A DNA stretch of 64,000 bases from Pseudomonas reidholzensis (GCF_900536025.1 NZ_UNOZ01000033.1:1-64000), one strand, 5' to 3'. Positions 9,145-18,989 are shown, counted from the first letter of the stretch. The notes: a model not told the origin generated them from the letters alone. Program-made: numbers and translations.

Positions 9145-12100
9145 ATGGCGTTCACCGACCCGTTCATCCGCCGCCCGGTGCTGGCCAGCGTGGTCAGCCT
9201 GCTGATCCTGCTGCTCGGCTTCCAGGCCTGGAGCAAGCTGCAGATCCGCCAGTACCCGCAGATGGAAAACGCCCTGATCACGGTCACCACCGCCTACCCC
9301 GGTGCCAACGCCGAGACCATCCAGGGCTATATCACCCAGCCGCTGCAGCAGAGCCTGGCCAGCGCCGAAGGCATCGACTACATGACCTCGGTGAGCCGCC
9401 AGAACTTCTCGATCATCTCGATCTATGCGCGCATCGGCGCCAACAGCGACCGGCTGTTCACCGAGCTGCTGGCCAAGGCCAACGAGGTGCGCAACCAGCT
9501 GCCGCAGGAGTCCGAAGCGCCGGTCCTGAGCAAGGAAGCGGCCGATGCCTCGGCCTTGATGTACATCAGCTTCTTCAGCGAACAGATGAGCAACCCGCAG
9601 ATCACCGACTACCTGTCGCGGGTGATCCAGCCCAAGCTGGCGACCTTGCCGGGGATGGCCGAAGCGGAGATCCTCGGCAACCAGGTGTTCGCCATGCGCA
9701 TCTGGCTCGACCCGGTCAAACTGGCCGGTTTCGGCCTTTCGGCCAACGACGTCACGGCGGCGGTGCGGCGCTACAACTTCCTCTCCGCGGCCGGTGAGGT
9801 GAAGGGCGAATACGTGGTCACCAGCATCAACGCCACCACCGAGCTGAAATCGCCCGAGGCGTTTGCCGCGCTGCCGCTGAAGACCGCCGGCGATACCCGA
9901 GTGCTGCTCGGCGATGTGGCGCGGGTCGAGATGGGCGCCGAAAACTACGACACGGTCAGTTCGTTCGACGGCACGCCGTCGGTGTACATCGGCATCAAGG
10001 CGACCCCGGCGGCCAACCCGCTGGAGGTGATCAAGGAAGTCCGGCGGATCATGCCCGAGCTGGAAAGCCAGCTACCGGCCGGCCTCAAGGTGTCGATCGC
10101 GTACGACGCCACGCTGTTCATCCAGGCCTCGATCGACGAGGTGATCAAGACCCTCGGCGAAGCGGTGCTGATCGTCATCGTCGTGGTGTTCCTGTTCCTC
10201 GGCGCGCTGCGCTCGGTGCTGATCCCGGTGATCACCATTCCGCTGTCGATGATCGGCGTGCTGTTCTTCATGCAGATGATGGGCTACTCGCTGAACCTGC
10301 TGACGCTGCTGGCGATGGTGCTGGCGATCGGCCTGGTGGTGGACGATGCGATCGTCGTGGTGGAGAACATCCACCGCCATATCGAAGAGGGCAAGACGCC
10401 GTTCGACGCCGCGCTGGAGGGTGCCCGGGAGATCGCCATGCCGGTGGTGTCGATGACCATCACCCTGGCCGCCGTGTACGCCCCGATCGGTTTCCTGCAG
10501 GGGCTGACCGGCGCGCTGTTCAAGGAGTTCGCCCTGACCCTGGCCGGCGCGGTGGTGATCTCCGGCATCGTCGCGCTGACCCTGTCGCCGATGATGTGCG
10601 CCCTGCTGTTGCGCCGCGAAGAAAACCCCACGGGGCTGGCGCACCGGCTGGACGTGATCTTCGAGGGCTTGAAGGTGCGTTACCAGCGCGTGCTCCACCG
10701 CACCTTGAACAGCCGCCCGGTGGTGCTGGTGTTCGCGGTGATCATCCTGTGCCTGATCCCGGTGCTGCTCAAGTTCACCCAGAGCGAGCTGGCGCCCAAC
10801 GAAGACCAGGGCGTGATCTTCATGATCAGCAGCGCGCCGCAGCCGACCAACCTCGATTACCTGAACCGCTACACCGACGAATTCACGACGATCTTCAAGG
10901 GCTTCCCCGAGTACTACTCGTCGTTCCAGATCAACGGTTTCAATGGCGTGCAGAGCGGCATCGGCGGCTTCCTGCTCAAGCCCTGGAACGAGCGCGAGCG
11001 CAGCCAGATGGAGCTGCTGCCGCTGGTCCAGGCCAAGCTCGAAGAGATCGGCGGGCTGCAGATCTTCGGCTTCAACCTGCCCTCGCTGCCCGGCACGGGC
11101 GAAGGCCTGCCGTTCCAGTTCGTGATCAACACCGCCGGCGACTACCCGGCCCTGCTCGACGTCGCCCAACGGGTCAAGGCGCGCGCCCAGGCCTCGGGCA
11201 AGTTCGCCTTCCTGGACATCGACCTGGCCTTCGACAAGCCGGAAGTGGTGGTCGACATCGACCGCGCCAAAGCGGCGCAGATGGGCGTATCGATGGACGT
11301 GCTCGGCGGCACCCTGGCGACGCTGCTGGGCGAGGCCGAGATCAACCGCTTCACCCTCGAAGGGCGCAGCTACAAGGTGATCGCCCAGGTCGAGCGCAAG
11401 TACCGGGACAACCCGGGCTGGCTGAACAACTATTACGTGAAGAACGACCAGGGCCAGCTGCTGCCGTTGTCGACCCTGATCACCCTCAGCGACCGCGCCC
11501 GGCCGCGCCAGCTCAACCAGTTCCAGCAGCTCAACTCGGCGATCATCCAGGGTGTGCCGATCGTCAGCATGGGCGAGGCGCTGGAGACGGTCACGCAGAT
11601 TACCCGCGAGGAAGCGCCAGAGGGCTTCTCGTTCGACTATGCCGGCGTGGCGCGGCAGTTCGTCCAGGAGGGCAGCGCACTGTGGGTGACCTTTGGCCTG
11701 GCGCTGGCGATCATCTTTCTGGTGCTGGCGGCGCAGTTCGAGAGCTTCCGTGATCCGCTGGTGATCCTGGTGACCGTGCCGTTGTCGATTTGCGGGGCGT
11801 TGCTGCCGTTGTTCCTCGGGGTATCGAGCATGAACATCTATACCCAGGTGGGGCTGGTGACGTTGATCGGGCTGATCACCAAGCATGGGATCCTGATCGT
11901 CGAGTTCGCCAACCAGCTGCGTGAGGACAAGGGGCTCGGGGTGCGCGAGGCGATCGAGGAAGCGGCGGCGATTCGCCTGCGGCCGGTGCTGATGACCACG
12001 GCGGCGATGGTGTTTGGCATGGTGCCGCTGATTCTGGCCACGGGGGCCGGGGCGGTGAGCCGCTTCGACATTGGTATGGTGATTGCCACCGGGATGTCGA

Positions 12101-12195
12101 TCGGCACGCTGTTTACCCTGTTCGTGTTGCCGTGTATCTACACCCTGCTGGCGCACAAGACCGCGGCGCGGGAGACGGCAGCAGTCGGGTCTTGA
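9145..12195 (+). CDS. RND multidrug efflux transporter (MexW-like)
   Basis: A proton-driven inner-membrane pump of 1016 residues, the expected size for a hydrophobe/amphiphile efflux RND protein. It begins MAFTDPFIRRPVLASVVS with the first helix, then a large periplasmic loop, then the helix 2-6 bundle with the proton-relay pair in GLVVDDAIVVVENIHRH (about residues 395-411), a second periplasmic loop and the last helices ending near residue 1005. No outer-membrane factor gene follows, so it presumably borrows a shared OprM/TtgC-like channel. The adaptor lies directly upstream. Substrates cannot be told from sequence. An inverted REP pair follows in the convergent gap with roxR. Confidence 0.93.
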   Translation: MAFTDPFIRRPVLASVVSLLILLLGFQAWSKLQIRQYPQMENALITVTTAYPGANAETIQGYITQPLQQSLASAEGIDYMTSVSRQNFSIISIYARIGANSDRLFTELLAKANEVRNQLPQESEAPVLSKEAADASALMYISFFSEQMSNPQITDYLSRVIQPKLATLPGMAEAEILGNQVFAMRIWLDPVKLAGFGLSANDVTAAVRRYNFLSAAGEVKGEYVVTSINATTELKSPEAFAALPLKTAGDTRVLLGDVARVEMGAENYDTVSSFDGTPSVYIGIKATPAANPLEVIKEVRRIMPELESQLPAGLKVSIAYDATLFIQASIDEVIKTLGEAVLIVIVVVFLFLGALRSVLIPVITIPLSMIGVLFFMQMMGYSLNLLTLLAMVLAIGLVVDDAIVVVENIHRHIEEGKTPFDAALEGAREIAMPVVSMTITLAAVYAPIGFLQGLTGALFKEFALTLAGAVVISGIVALTLSPMMCALLLRREENPTGLAHRLDVIFEGLKVRYQRVLHRTLNSRPVVLVFAVIILCLIPVLLKFTQSELAPNEDQGVIFMISSAPQPTNLDYLNRYTDEFTTIFKGFPEYYSSFQINGFNGVQSGIGGFLLKPWNERERSQMELLPLVQAKLEEIGGLQIFGFNLPSLPGTGEGLPFQFVINTAGDYPALLDVAQRVKARAQASGKFAFLDIDLAFDKPEVVVDIDRAKAAQMGVSMDVLGGTLATLLGEAEINRFTLEGRSYKVIAQVERKYRDNPGWLNNYYVKNDQGQLLPLSTLITLSDRARPRQLNQFQQLNSAIIQGVPIVSMGEALETVTQITREEAPEGFSFDYAGVARQFVQEGSALWVTFGLALAIIFLVLAAQFESFRDPLVILVTVPLSICGALLPLFLGVSSMNIYTQVGLVTLIGLITKHGILIVEFANQLREDKGLGVREAIEEAAAIRLRPVLMTTAAMVFGMVPLILATGAGAVSRFDIGMVIATGMSIGTLFTLFVLPCIYTLLAHKTAARETAAVGS

Positions 12196-12220
12196 AGCCC
12201 TAGGCCGTCAGCTACGGCTT

Positions 12221-12286
12221 CTTCGCGGGTAAACCCGCAGGGTACGGTGCGATCCCTGTGGGAGCGGGTTTACCCGCGAAGGGGCC
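12221..12286. repeat. Inverted REP pair (mexW-like / roxR junction)
   Basis: Two REP copies in opposite orientation: CTTCGCGGGTAAACCCGCAGG at 12221-12241 (the sequence shown lies at those positions) and a second copy with core GCGGGTTTACCCGCGAAG at 12256-12286. They lie between convergent genes and can fold singly or together; probable transcript-end structure on both strands. Confidence 0.85.
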
Positions 12287-12324
12287 GGCACCTGCAGCAC
12301 AAGTCTCCAGGCGCCAGCCACCCC

Positions 12325-12885
12325 TCAGCGGCGTACCGGACGCTTCTGCAGCTTGCGCTGCAAGGTCCGCCGGTGCATGCCCAGGGCCCGTGCGGTGGCC
12401 GAGATATTGCCCTCGTGCTCACCGAGCACGCGCTGGATATGCTCCCACTGCAGGCGGTCGACCGACATCGGGTTCTCCGGCACCAGCGAATCGAGGTCGG
12501 CGTGCTCGGACAACAGCGCCGCCAACACATCGTCGGCATCCGCCGGCTTGCACAGGTAGTTGCAGGCACCGCGCTTGATCGCCTCGACCGCCGTGGCAAT
12601 GCTCGAGTAACCGGTGAGGATCACCACGCGCATTTCCGGGTCCATCTCGAGCAGCTTGGGCAGCAGCACCAGGCCCGAGTCGCCTTCCATCTTGAGGTCC
12701 AGCGCGGCGTAGTCCGGAAGGTCGTTCTGGGCCAGGATCAAGCCCTCCTCGGCCGAAGACGCGGTGCTCACGCGAAAGCCGCGGCGGCTCATGGCACGGG
12801 ACATGACCCGGGTGAAGGTGGCGTCGTCGTCCACCAGCAACAAGTGCGGCAGCTCTTCGCCTTCGACCTGAATTTCATCGCTCAT
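12325..12885 (-). CDS. roxR: RoxR (PrrA/RegA family) redox response regulator
   Basis: A 186-residue response regulator: receiver domain with acidic pocket DDD at 19-21, phospho-acceptor Asp63 in ALDLKM and the K of CKPAD; then a Fis-type helix-turn-helix (residues about 140-180, GNISATARALGMHRRTLQRKL). This short receiver-Fis architecture is that of RegA/PrrA/ActR/RoxR, which control respiratory genes such as terminal oxidases in answer to redox state. It overlaps the 3' end of the sensor gene by 4 bases (ATGA), so the two are translationally coupled. Confidence 0.95.
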   Translation of the reverse strand: MSDEIQVEGEELPHLLLVDDDATFTRVMSRAMSRRGFRVSTASSAEEGLILAQNDLPDYAALDLKMEGDSGLVLLPKLLEMDPEMRVVILTGYSSIATAVEAIKRGACNYLCKPADADDVLAALLSEHADLDSLVPENPMSVDRLQWEHIQRVLGEHEGNISATARALGMHRRTLQRKLQKRPVRR

Positions 12886-14141
12886 CGTTCATCTCCTCGC
12901 TTGCCATGAGGGAGGCGCAGCTCGGTCAGCGTACCGCCCTGCTCATGACTATAGAGTTTCACCGAGCCGCCCGCACGTGTCACGCTGGCCTTGCTCAGGA
13001 ACAGGCCCAGGCCGAAGCCTTTGCCCTTGGTGGTAAAGAAGGGTTTGCCGATGGCCTCGGCGATGGCCGGGGGGATCCCCGGGCCATGGTCGCGGATACT
13101 GATGATGATGTCCTGGGCGTCCCAGTCCAGGCGCACTTGCAGATCATCCGGGCAGGCATCGGCGGCGTTGTTCAGCAGGTTCAGCAGGGCCTGGGTAAGG
13201 TCCGGCGGAGGGGTCAGTTGTGGCACCGGGCCATCCTGCAGGCGCTGGAAGCGATAACTGGCCTCCGGGCGCATCAGGTGCCAGCGGTTGAGCGCTTCGT
13301 CGAGCCAGACGGTGACGTCCTGCTCGACGATCGCCATGCGCCGGTTGGCCTCGGCGGCACGCACCAGTTGCTGCAGGGTCTGCTTGCACAGTTTGACCTG
13401 GTCCTGAAGGATTGCCAGGTCTTCCTGCAGTTGTACGTCGTGGTGGTCCTGGCGCATCTCGTTGAGCAGCACGCTCATGGTCGACAGCGGCGTGCCCAGC
13501 TCGTGCGCGGCGCCGGCGGCCTGGGTGGCGACCGCCAGCAACTGCTCGTCGCGCAGGCTTTCTTCGCGGCGCTCACCGCGCAGTTGCTCCTGACGGCGCA
13601 ACTCCTCGGCCATGCGTGCGGCAAAGAAGGTGATCACCGCCGCCGCCAGGGCGATACTTAGCCACATGCCGTAGACCTGCATCTTGTCGCGCGCCATCGG
13701 CAGCGTCTCGAGCGGGTAGAACTGCACCAGCAGCAGGCTGTACGCCGCCAGGGCGATGCCCGAGAGCACCAGCGAGTAGAGCCACGGCAAGGTCACCGCG
13801 GCAATCGCCAAGGGCACCAGGTAATACGACACGAACGGGTTGGTCGAGCCGCCCGAGTAATACAGCAGGGCGCTGTGGATCAGCAGGTCGCAGGCCAGCT
13901 GGAAGGCGTATTCGAGTTCGGTGACCGGCAACGACAGGCGCAGGCGCAAGGCGGTGAAGGCGCACAGCAGCGACGACAGGACCAGGGTCGCCACCAGCGA
14001 CAGCCAGGGCAGCGGCAGCAGTTCGGTCCAGTAGGCGACGCCTACGGAGCCGGCCTGGGCGGCCAGGACCAGGACCCGAATGACGGTCAGGCGCCAGAGG
14101 TTCTGGCGAGTAGCGGACAGCGGATGGGCGGCAGCGAGCAT
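12882..14141 (-). CDS. roxS: RoxS (PrrB/RegB family) redox sensor histidine kinase
   Basis: A 419-residue inner-membrane sensor kinase. Six hydrophobic segments occupy roughly residues 15-180, with the RegB quinone-binding signature GGSTNPF at 97-103. The H-box AAGAAHELGTPLSTM puts the phosphorylated His at 213; the ATPase lobe has LLNNAADAC, DHGPGIP and GKGFGLGLFLS. It is thought to sense the ubiquinone pool. The start at 14141 is chosen because AGGAG lies 6 bases upstream and the protein begins MLAAAHPLSATRQNLW; an in-frame start at 14237 would add 32 unlikely residues. It is divergent from the SIMPL-domain gene and precedes roxR. Confidence 0.95.
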   Translation of the reverse strand: MLAAAHPLSATRQNLWRLTVIRVLVLAAQAGSVGVAYWTELLPLPWLSLVATLVLSSLLCAFTALRLRLSLPVTELEYAFQLACDLLIHSALLYYSGGSTNPFVSYYLVPLAIAAVTLPWLYSLVLSGIALAAYSLLLVQFYPLETLPMARDKMQVYGMWLSIALAAAVITFFAARMAEELRRQEQLRGERREESLRDEQLLAVATQAAGAAHELGTPLSTMSVLLNEMRQDHHDVQLQEDLAILQDQVKLCKQTLQQLVRAAEANRRMAIVEQDVTVWLDEALNRWHLMRPEASYRFQRLQDGPVPQLTPPPDLTQALLNLLNNAADACPDDLQVRLDWDAQDIIISIRDHGPGIPPAIAEAIGKPFFTTKGKGFGLGLFLSKASVTRAGGSVKLYSHEQGGTLTELRLPHGKRGDER

Positions 14142-14344
14142 GAGCTCTCCTGATGAGTGCTCCAGGAAAAACGGCTGGAGTATACCGAAGCCGGGCCCCT
14201 CGCTGCAGCGATGCGGCAAAGCGCCACACTTTGTCACAGTATCCGGGTGGCAGGCGTGAACCCACTACACTGTTGCCGGTCAGATGGGCCATGCGTGGAA
14301 TGGATGTCCAGCCTCCACGCCTTTATTTTGCCAAGGAGTCACAC

Positions 14345-15061
14345 ATGCAAATCCCTCGTCGCGGCACTGCCCTGATCCTTTCCTGCGGCCTGTTGGCCAG
14401 CCTGCCTGCGCTGGCGGCCGATGAGCCGCGCTTCAACCAGGTGTCGCTGCGCGCCGAAGTCAGCAAGGAAGTGCCGCGCGACCTGATGGTCGTGACCCTG
14501 TACAGCGAAGCGCAGAACAGCGACCCCGGCAAGCTCGCCAAGGAAATCACCGAGACCATGAACAAGGCCGTGCAGCAGGCGCGCGGGGTCAAGGACGTGA
14601 AGATCAGCCAGGGCAGCCGCAACAGCTACCCGGTGTACGACAGCAAGGGCCAGAAGATCACCGGCTGGCGCGAGCGTGCCGAACTGCGCCTGGAGAGCGC
14701 CGACTTCCCGGCCCTGTCCAAGCTGACCGGCGACCTGCTGCAGGACTTGAAGATGGGCGGGATGGACTTCTCGATTGCGCCCAACACGCGCAAGACCAGC
14801 GAAGACGAACTGCTCAAGGACGCGGTCAATGCCTTCAAGGCACGTGCCCAGCTGGCCACCGAGGCACTCGGCGGCAAGGGCTACAAGGTGGTCAACCTGA
14901 ACCTCAACAGCAGCGGTTATCCGCGGCCTTACCTGCGCAGCGCGCCGATGGCGATGAAGGCCATGGGCGCTGCGGATGAAGCGGCGACGCCGGACATCGA
15001 AGCAGGCACCAGCGAGGTCAGCATGAACGCCGACGGGCTGATCGAAGTGCAGATGCCGTGA
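14345..15061 (+). CDS. SIMPL domain (DUF541) periplasmic protein
   Basis: A 238-residue exported protein with a Sec signal (MQIPRRGTALILSCG, cleavage near ALA-ADEP) and one SIMPL/DUF541 domain: VSLRAEVSKEVPRDLMVVTL, then ITGWRERAELRLESADF, and a final strand. Family members (E. coli YggE, BP26) are periplasmic and linked to oxidative stress protection; mechanism unclear. The ATG at 14345 follows AAGGAG at 14332; upstream in-frame codons lack support. It is divergent from roxS across about 200 bases, a shared promoter region. Confidence 0.92.
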   Translation: MQIPRRGTALILSCGLLASLPALAADEPRFNQVSLRAEVSKEVPRDLMVVTLYSEAQNSDPGKLAKEITETMNKAVQQARGVKDVKISQGSRNSYPVYDSKGQKITGWRERAELRLESADFPALSKLTGDLLQDLKMGGMDFSIAPNTRKTSEDELLKDAVNAFKARAQLATEALGGKGYKVVNLNLNSSGYPRPYLRSAPMAMKAMGAADEAATPDIEAGTSEVSMNADGLIEVQMP

Positions 15062-15435
15062 CGGCAGCTGAGAGCGCCGAGCTTCAAGCGGCAAGATAAA
15101 GGCGGCCCGGGCAATCCGGGCTGTCTGTCGTTCGCGTGAGACTGGGGGCGCATTGCGCGCCCCTTACACAAACTTCAGAGCTTTCCTACGCACTGCTCAT
15201 GTGCGCCCCGCTTGACTTCCCCTCTTGAAATATTCGGCAAAATGCCACCATTTAACGCACGCAAACGATCAACTTCGCCGAAAATTACATCGATGCGACA
15301 TTGGAGTACGATCGTTCCACTTTTTAGCCGCCGACTATCCTTGGACCGTTGCAATGGGATTACCCCCTGCACAAGTATCCGCAGGTCGGCTCACGAGGCC
15401 ACCTCACATCCAAAAATGACAACAATGAGGCCACC
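15062..15435. other. Intergenic region before the peptide-uptake locus
   Basis: 374 bases with no accepted gene. Near its left end are two GC hairpins: GCCCGG/CCGGGC around 15106-15121 and GGGGCGC/GCGCCCC around 15145-15164, the second probably ending the SIMPL transcript although its T tract is poor. The right half is less GC-rich and presumably carries the promoter of the first peptide-binding protein gene; no clear -35/-10 pair was recognised. Short open frames here have no ribosome binding sites. Confidence 0.4.
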
Positions 15436-17061
15436 ATGCTCAAACACGCAGTCATTCCGCTATTGCTCGGCGCCGGTCTACTCGCTGGCGCCCCTTCCGC
15501 CCTTGCCGCGAGCAACCTGGTGTTCTGCTCGGAGGGCAGCCCGGCCGGGTTCGACCCAGGCCAATACACCACCGGCACCGACTTCGACGCCTCGGCCGAG
15601 ACCGTGTTCAACCGCCTGACCCAGTTCGAACGCGGCGGTACTGCGGTGGTCCCGGGACTGGCGACAAAATGGGAGGTCGCCGAGGACGGCAAGACCTACA
15701 CCTTCCACCTGCGTGAAGGGGTCAAGTTCCATACCACCGAGTATTTCAAGCCGACCCGCGAATTCAACGCCGACGACGTGCTGTTCACCTTCAACCGCAT
15801 GCTCGACCCGAACCAGCCGTTCCGTAAGGCCTACCCCACCGAGTTCCCGTACTTCACCGACATGGGCATGGACCGCAACATTGCCCGCGTCGAAAAAGTC
15901 GACGCGCACACCGTACGTTTCACCCTCAACGAGGTCGACGCCGCGTTCATCCAGAACCTGGCCATGAGCTTTGCCTCGATCCAGTCCGCCGAATACGCCG
16001 AGCAGTTGCTCACCCAGGGCAAGCCCGCCGACATCAACCAGAAACCGATCGGCACCGGCCCGTTCGTGTTCAACAAGTACCAGAAAGACGCGCTGATCCG
16101 CTTCAAGGGCAACAAGGACTATTGGCAGCCCGAGGACGTGAAGATCGACAACCTGATCTTCGCCATCACCACCGACGCCTCGGTGCGCATGCAGAAGCTG
16201 AAGAAGAACGAGTGCCAGGTCACCCTGTTCCCGCGGCCCGCCGACATCAAGCCGCTCAGTGCGGACGCCAAGCTGCAGATGCCCCACCAGGCCGGGTTCA
16301 ACCTGGGCTACATCGCCTACAACGTGATGGACCAGATCAAGGGCAGCAACACGCCCAACCCGCTGGCCCAGCTCAAGGTCCGCGAAGCGCTGGACATGGC
16401 GGTGAACAAACCGCAGATCATCGAGTCGGTCTACCAGGGCGCCGGCCAGTTGGCCAGCAATGCCATGCCGCCGACCCAGTGGTCCTACGACGACAGCGTC
16501 AAGGATGCACCCTACGACCCGGAGAAAGCCAAGCAGCTGCTCAAGGAAGCCGGCATCAAGGAAGGGACCGAGATCACCTTGTGGGCCATGCCGGTACAGC
16601 GCCCGTACAACCCTAACGCCAAGTTGATGGCCGAGATGCTCCAGGCCGACTGGGCCAAGGTCGGCATCAAGGCGAAGATCGTCAGCTACGAGTGGGGCGA
16701 GTACATCAAACGCTCCAAGGGCGGCGAGCAAGGCGCCATGCTGATCGGCTGGAGCGGCGACAACGGTGACCCGGACAACTGGCTGGGCACGCTCTACGGC
16801 TGCGATGCGGTCGACGGCAACAACTTCTCCAAGTGGTGCTACAAGCCCTACGACGACCTGATCAAGCAGGCCAAGGCCACTTCCGACCAGGCCAAGCGCA
16901 TCGAGCTGTACCAGCAGGCGCAACACCTCCTCAAGGAGCAGGTGCCGATCACCCCGATCGCCCACTCCACCGTCTACCAACCCATGAGCGCCAAGGTGAA
17001 GGACTTCAAGATCAGCCCGTTCGGGTTGAACTCCTTCTACGGCGTGAGCGTGGACAAGTAG
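15436..17061 (+). CDS. dppA: Peptide ABC transporter periplasmic binding protein 1 (DppA family)
   Basis: A 541-residue family-5 solute-binding protein that captures di- or oligopeptides for an ABC permease. Signal peptide residues 1-24 (ALA-ASN), then the paralogue-typical NLVFCSEGSPAGFDPGQY and the SBP_bac_5 core. The start ATG at 15436 has GAGG 5 bases upstream and a normal signal peptide; an in-frame start at 15349 would bury the signal. It is very similar to the next binding protein, especially from EITLWAMPVQRPYNPNAKL to the end. It has its own terminator-like hairpin downstream, so it may be expressed separately from the porin-permease part of the locus. Confidence 0.93.
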   Translation: MLKHAVIPLLLGAGLLAGAPSALAASNLVFCSEGSPAGFDPGQYTTGTDFDASAETVFNRLTQFERGGTAVVPGLATKWEVAEDGKTYTFHLREGVKFHTTEYFKPTREFNADDVLFTFNRMLDPNQPFRKAYPTEFPYFTDMGMDRNIARVEKVDAHTVRFTLNEVDAAFIQNLAMSFASIQSAEYAEQLLTQGKPADINQKPIGTGPFVFNKYQKDALIRFKGNKDYWQPEDVKIDNLIFAITTDASVRMQKLKKNECQVTLFPRPADIKPLSADAKLQMPHQAGFNLGYIAYNVMDQIKGSNTPNPLAQLKVREALDMAVNKPQIIESVYQGAGQLASNAMPPTQWSYDDSVKDAPYDPEKAKQLLKEAGIKEGTEITLWAMPVQRPYNPNAKLMAEMLQADWAKVGIKAKIVSYEWGEYIKRSKGGEQGAMLIGWSGDNGDPDNWLGTLYGCDAVDGNNFSKWCYKPYDDLIKQAKATSDQAKRIELYQQAQHLLKEQVPITPIAHSTVYQPMSAKVKDFKISPFGLNSFYGVSVDK

Positions 17062-17109
17062 CACTCCGCCACGCCCCGCACAGCGAATAAACACGATGTG
17101 GAAACTTCC

Positions 17110-17143
17110 CTATAGCTCTTCAGACGCATCGTCGGAGCTATAG
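17110..17143 (+). terminator. Terminator-like nested hairpin after binding protein 1
   Basis: Nine-base arms CTATAGCTC (17110-17118) and GAGCTATAG (17135-17143) enclose an inner GACG/CGTC hairpin. A short T run (ACTTTT) follows. Located 49 bases after the stop codon. Confidence 0.65.
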
Positions 17144-17184
17144 GACTTTTCCCGCAGCGCTAAGCGAATCCGCCAACTGCCATG

Positions 17185-17216
17185 CCCTTCCAGACGCCCG
17201 TAAGGTCTGGAACGGG
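17185..17216 (+). other. Leader hairpin before binding protein 2
   Basis: Arms TTCCAGAC (17188-17195) and GTCTGGAA (17205-17212) extend with CCC/GGG across a one-base bulge. There is no T tract, so it is unlikely to be a terminator. It sits 47 bases before the start codon, where it could stabilise or regulate the mRNA. Confidence 0.45.
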
Positions 17217-17262
17217 ATTCTGTTGCCGTGATTCAGGCTCAACCATGAGGAAAGGACTTGCC

Positions 17263-18855
17263 ATGCGCCATCTTCCGCTAGTGTCCGTACTGCTAGGCCT
17301 GGGCCTGTTGGCCCAGGCGCCCTTGGCCCACGCCAAGAACCTGGTGTTCTGCTCCGAGGGCAGCCCCGCCGGGTTCGACACCGCGCAATACACCGCCGCG
17401 ACCGACAACGACGCCGCCGAGCCGATCTACAACCGCCTGGTCGAGTTCGAGCGTGGCGGCACCGCCGTACAACCGGCGCTCGCCGAGCAATGGCACGTCT
17501 CCGACGACGGCTTGCGCTACACCTTTCAGTTGCGCCCGGGGGTCAAGTTTCACGCCAACAAGGGCTTCACGCCCAGCCGCGACTTCAATGCCGACGACGT
17601 GCTGTTCACCTTCCAGCGCATGCTCGACAGAGACCATCCGTTACGCAAGGCCTACCCCACCGAGTTCCCCTATTTCATCAGCATGGGCCTGGACAAGAAC
17701 ATCGCCAAGGTCGAAAAAAGCGACCCCCTGCGCGTGGTGTTCACCCTCAACAAGGTCGATGCGGCGTTCCTGCAGAACCTGGGCATGAGCTTTGCCTCGA
17801 TCCTCTCGGCCGAATATGCCGATCACCTGCTCGCCGAGGGCCGGCCCAGCGACATCAACCACAAGCCGATCGGCACCGGGCCGTTCGTGTTCCAGCGCTA
17901 CCAGAAGGATTCGCAGATCCGCTACAAGGCCAACCCGGATTACTGGGCGCCGGATGAGGTGAAGCTCGACAACCTGATCTTCTCGATCAACATCGACCCT
18001 TCGGTACGCATCCAGAAGCTTCGCCGCAACGAATGCCAGGTCACCCTCCACCCGCGTCCGGCCGACCTGCAGCAACTCAAGGCCGACCCGCAGTTGCAGG
18101 TGCTCACCACGCCCGGCTTCAACCTCGGCTACATCGCCTACAACACCCGGCATGCCCCGTTCGACCAACTGCAGGTGCGCCAGGCCATGGACATGGCGGT
18201 GAACAAGCAGGCGATCCTCCAGGCGGTGTACCAGGGCGCCGGGCAACGGGCGGTGAACGCCATGCCACCGACCCAATGGTCCTACGATGACACCCTCGAG
18301 GACGCGGCCTACGACCCGGCCAAGGCCAAGCAGCTGCTCGACCAGGCGGGGGTCAAGCCGGGCACCGAGATCACCCTCTGGGCGATGCCCGTGCAACGCC
18401 CGTACAACCCCAACGCCAAGCTCATGGCCGAGATGCTCCAGGCCGACTGGGCCAAGCTCGGCTTCAAGGTGCGCATCGTCAGCTACGAATGGGGCGAGTA
18501 CGTCAAACGCCTGAAAAGCGGCGAGCACGACATCGCCCTGATCGGCTGGACCGGCGACAACGGTGACCCGGACAACTGGCTGGGCACGCTGTACAGCTGC
18601 GCCGCCATCGGCGGCAACAACTACTCGCTGTGGTGTGACCCGCAGTACGACCAGCTGGTCCAGCAGGCCAAGCAAGTCACCGACCGCGCCCAGCGTACGG
18701 CGCTGTATCAACAGGCCCAGCAGCGCCTCAAGCAGCAGGTGCCGATCACCCCGGTGGCGCATTCGACGGTCCACCAGCCACTCAGCGTCAGGGTCAAGGG
18801 CTTCGCAGTCAGCCCGTTCGGCCGCAACGTCTTTTCCGGCGTGAGCGTCGACTGA
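17263..18855 (+). CDS. dppA: Peptide ABC transporter periplasmic binding protein 2 (DppA family)
   Basis: A 530-residue family-5 binding protein, a close paralogue of the protein encoded just upstream (shared blocks KNLVFCSEGSPAGFD, KAYPTEFPYF and GDNGDPDNWLGTLY). The signal peptide ends near AHA-KN. ATG 17263 is preferred since AAAGGA lies 7 bases upstream; ATG 17245 is in frame and would add six residues. Duplicated binding proteins usually widen or split peptide specificity for one shared permease; no permease lies between them. The matching P. aeruginosa gene beside opdP is dppA3, from memory. Confidence 0.93.
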   Translation: MRHLPLVSVLLGLGLLAQAPLAHAKNLVFCSEGSPAGFDTAQYTAATDNDAAEPIYNRLVEFERGGTAVQPALAEQWHVSDDGLRYTFQLRPGVKFHANKGFTPSRDFNADDVLFTFQRMLDRDHPLRKAYPTEFPYFISMGLDKNIAKVEKSDPLRVVFTLNKVDAAFLQNLGMSFASILSAEYADHLLAEGRPSDINHKPIGTGPFVFQRYQKDSQIRYKANPDYWAPDEVKLDNLIFSINIDPSVRIQKLRRNECQVTLHPRPADLQQLKADPQLQVLTTPGFNLGYIAYNTRHAPFDQLQVRQAMDMAVNKQAILQAVYQGAGQRAVNAMPPTQWSYDDTLEDAAYDPAKAKQLLDQAGVKPGTEITLWAMPVQRPYNPNAKLMAEMLQADWAKLGFKVRIVSYEWGEYVKRLKSGEHDIALIGWTGDNGDPDNWLGTLYSCAAIGGNNYSLWCDPQYDQLVQQAKQVTDRAQRTALYQQAQQRLKQQVPITPVAHSTVHQPLSVRVKGFAVSPFGRNVFSGVSVD

Positions 18856-18989
18856 TTCGCACCGTCAGTGCCCCTTGGCTATCTGCCTCCGATTTTCGCC
18901 CGGCGATCCCGTGGCAAACCCTGGCAACACAGCCACGCCCCGCTCACAAGGCAGGGCGATAACTAGAAGAAAGAAAGGGAGCTTCAACC

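Noticed and set aside
10072..12156. A 694-codon minus-strand frame rich in His, Gln and Arg
   Set aside because: Antisense to the RND pump gene; composition reflects the complement of its codons.
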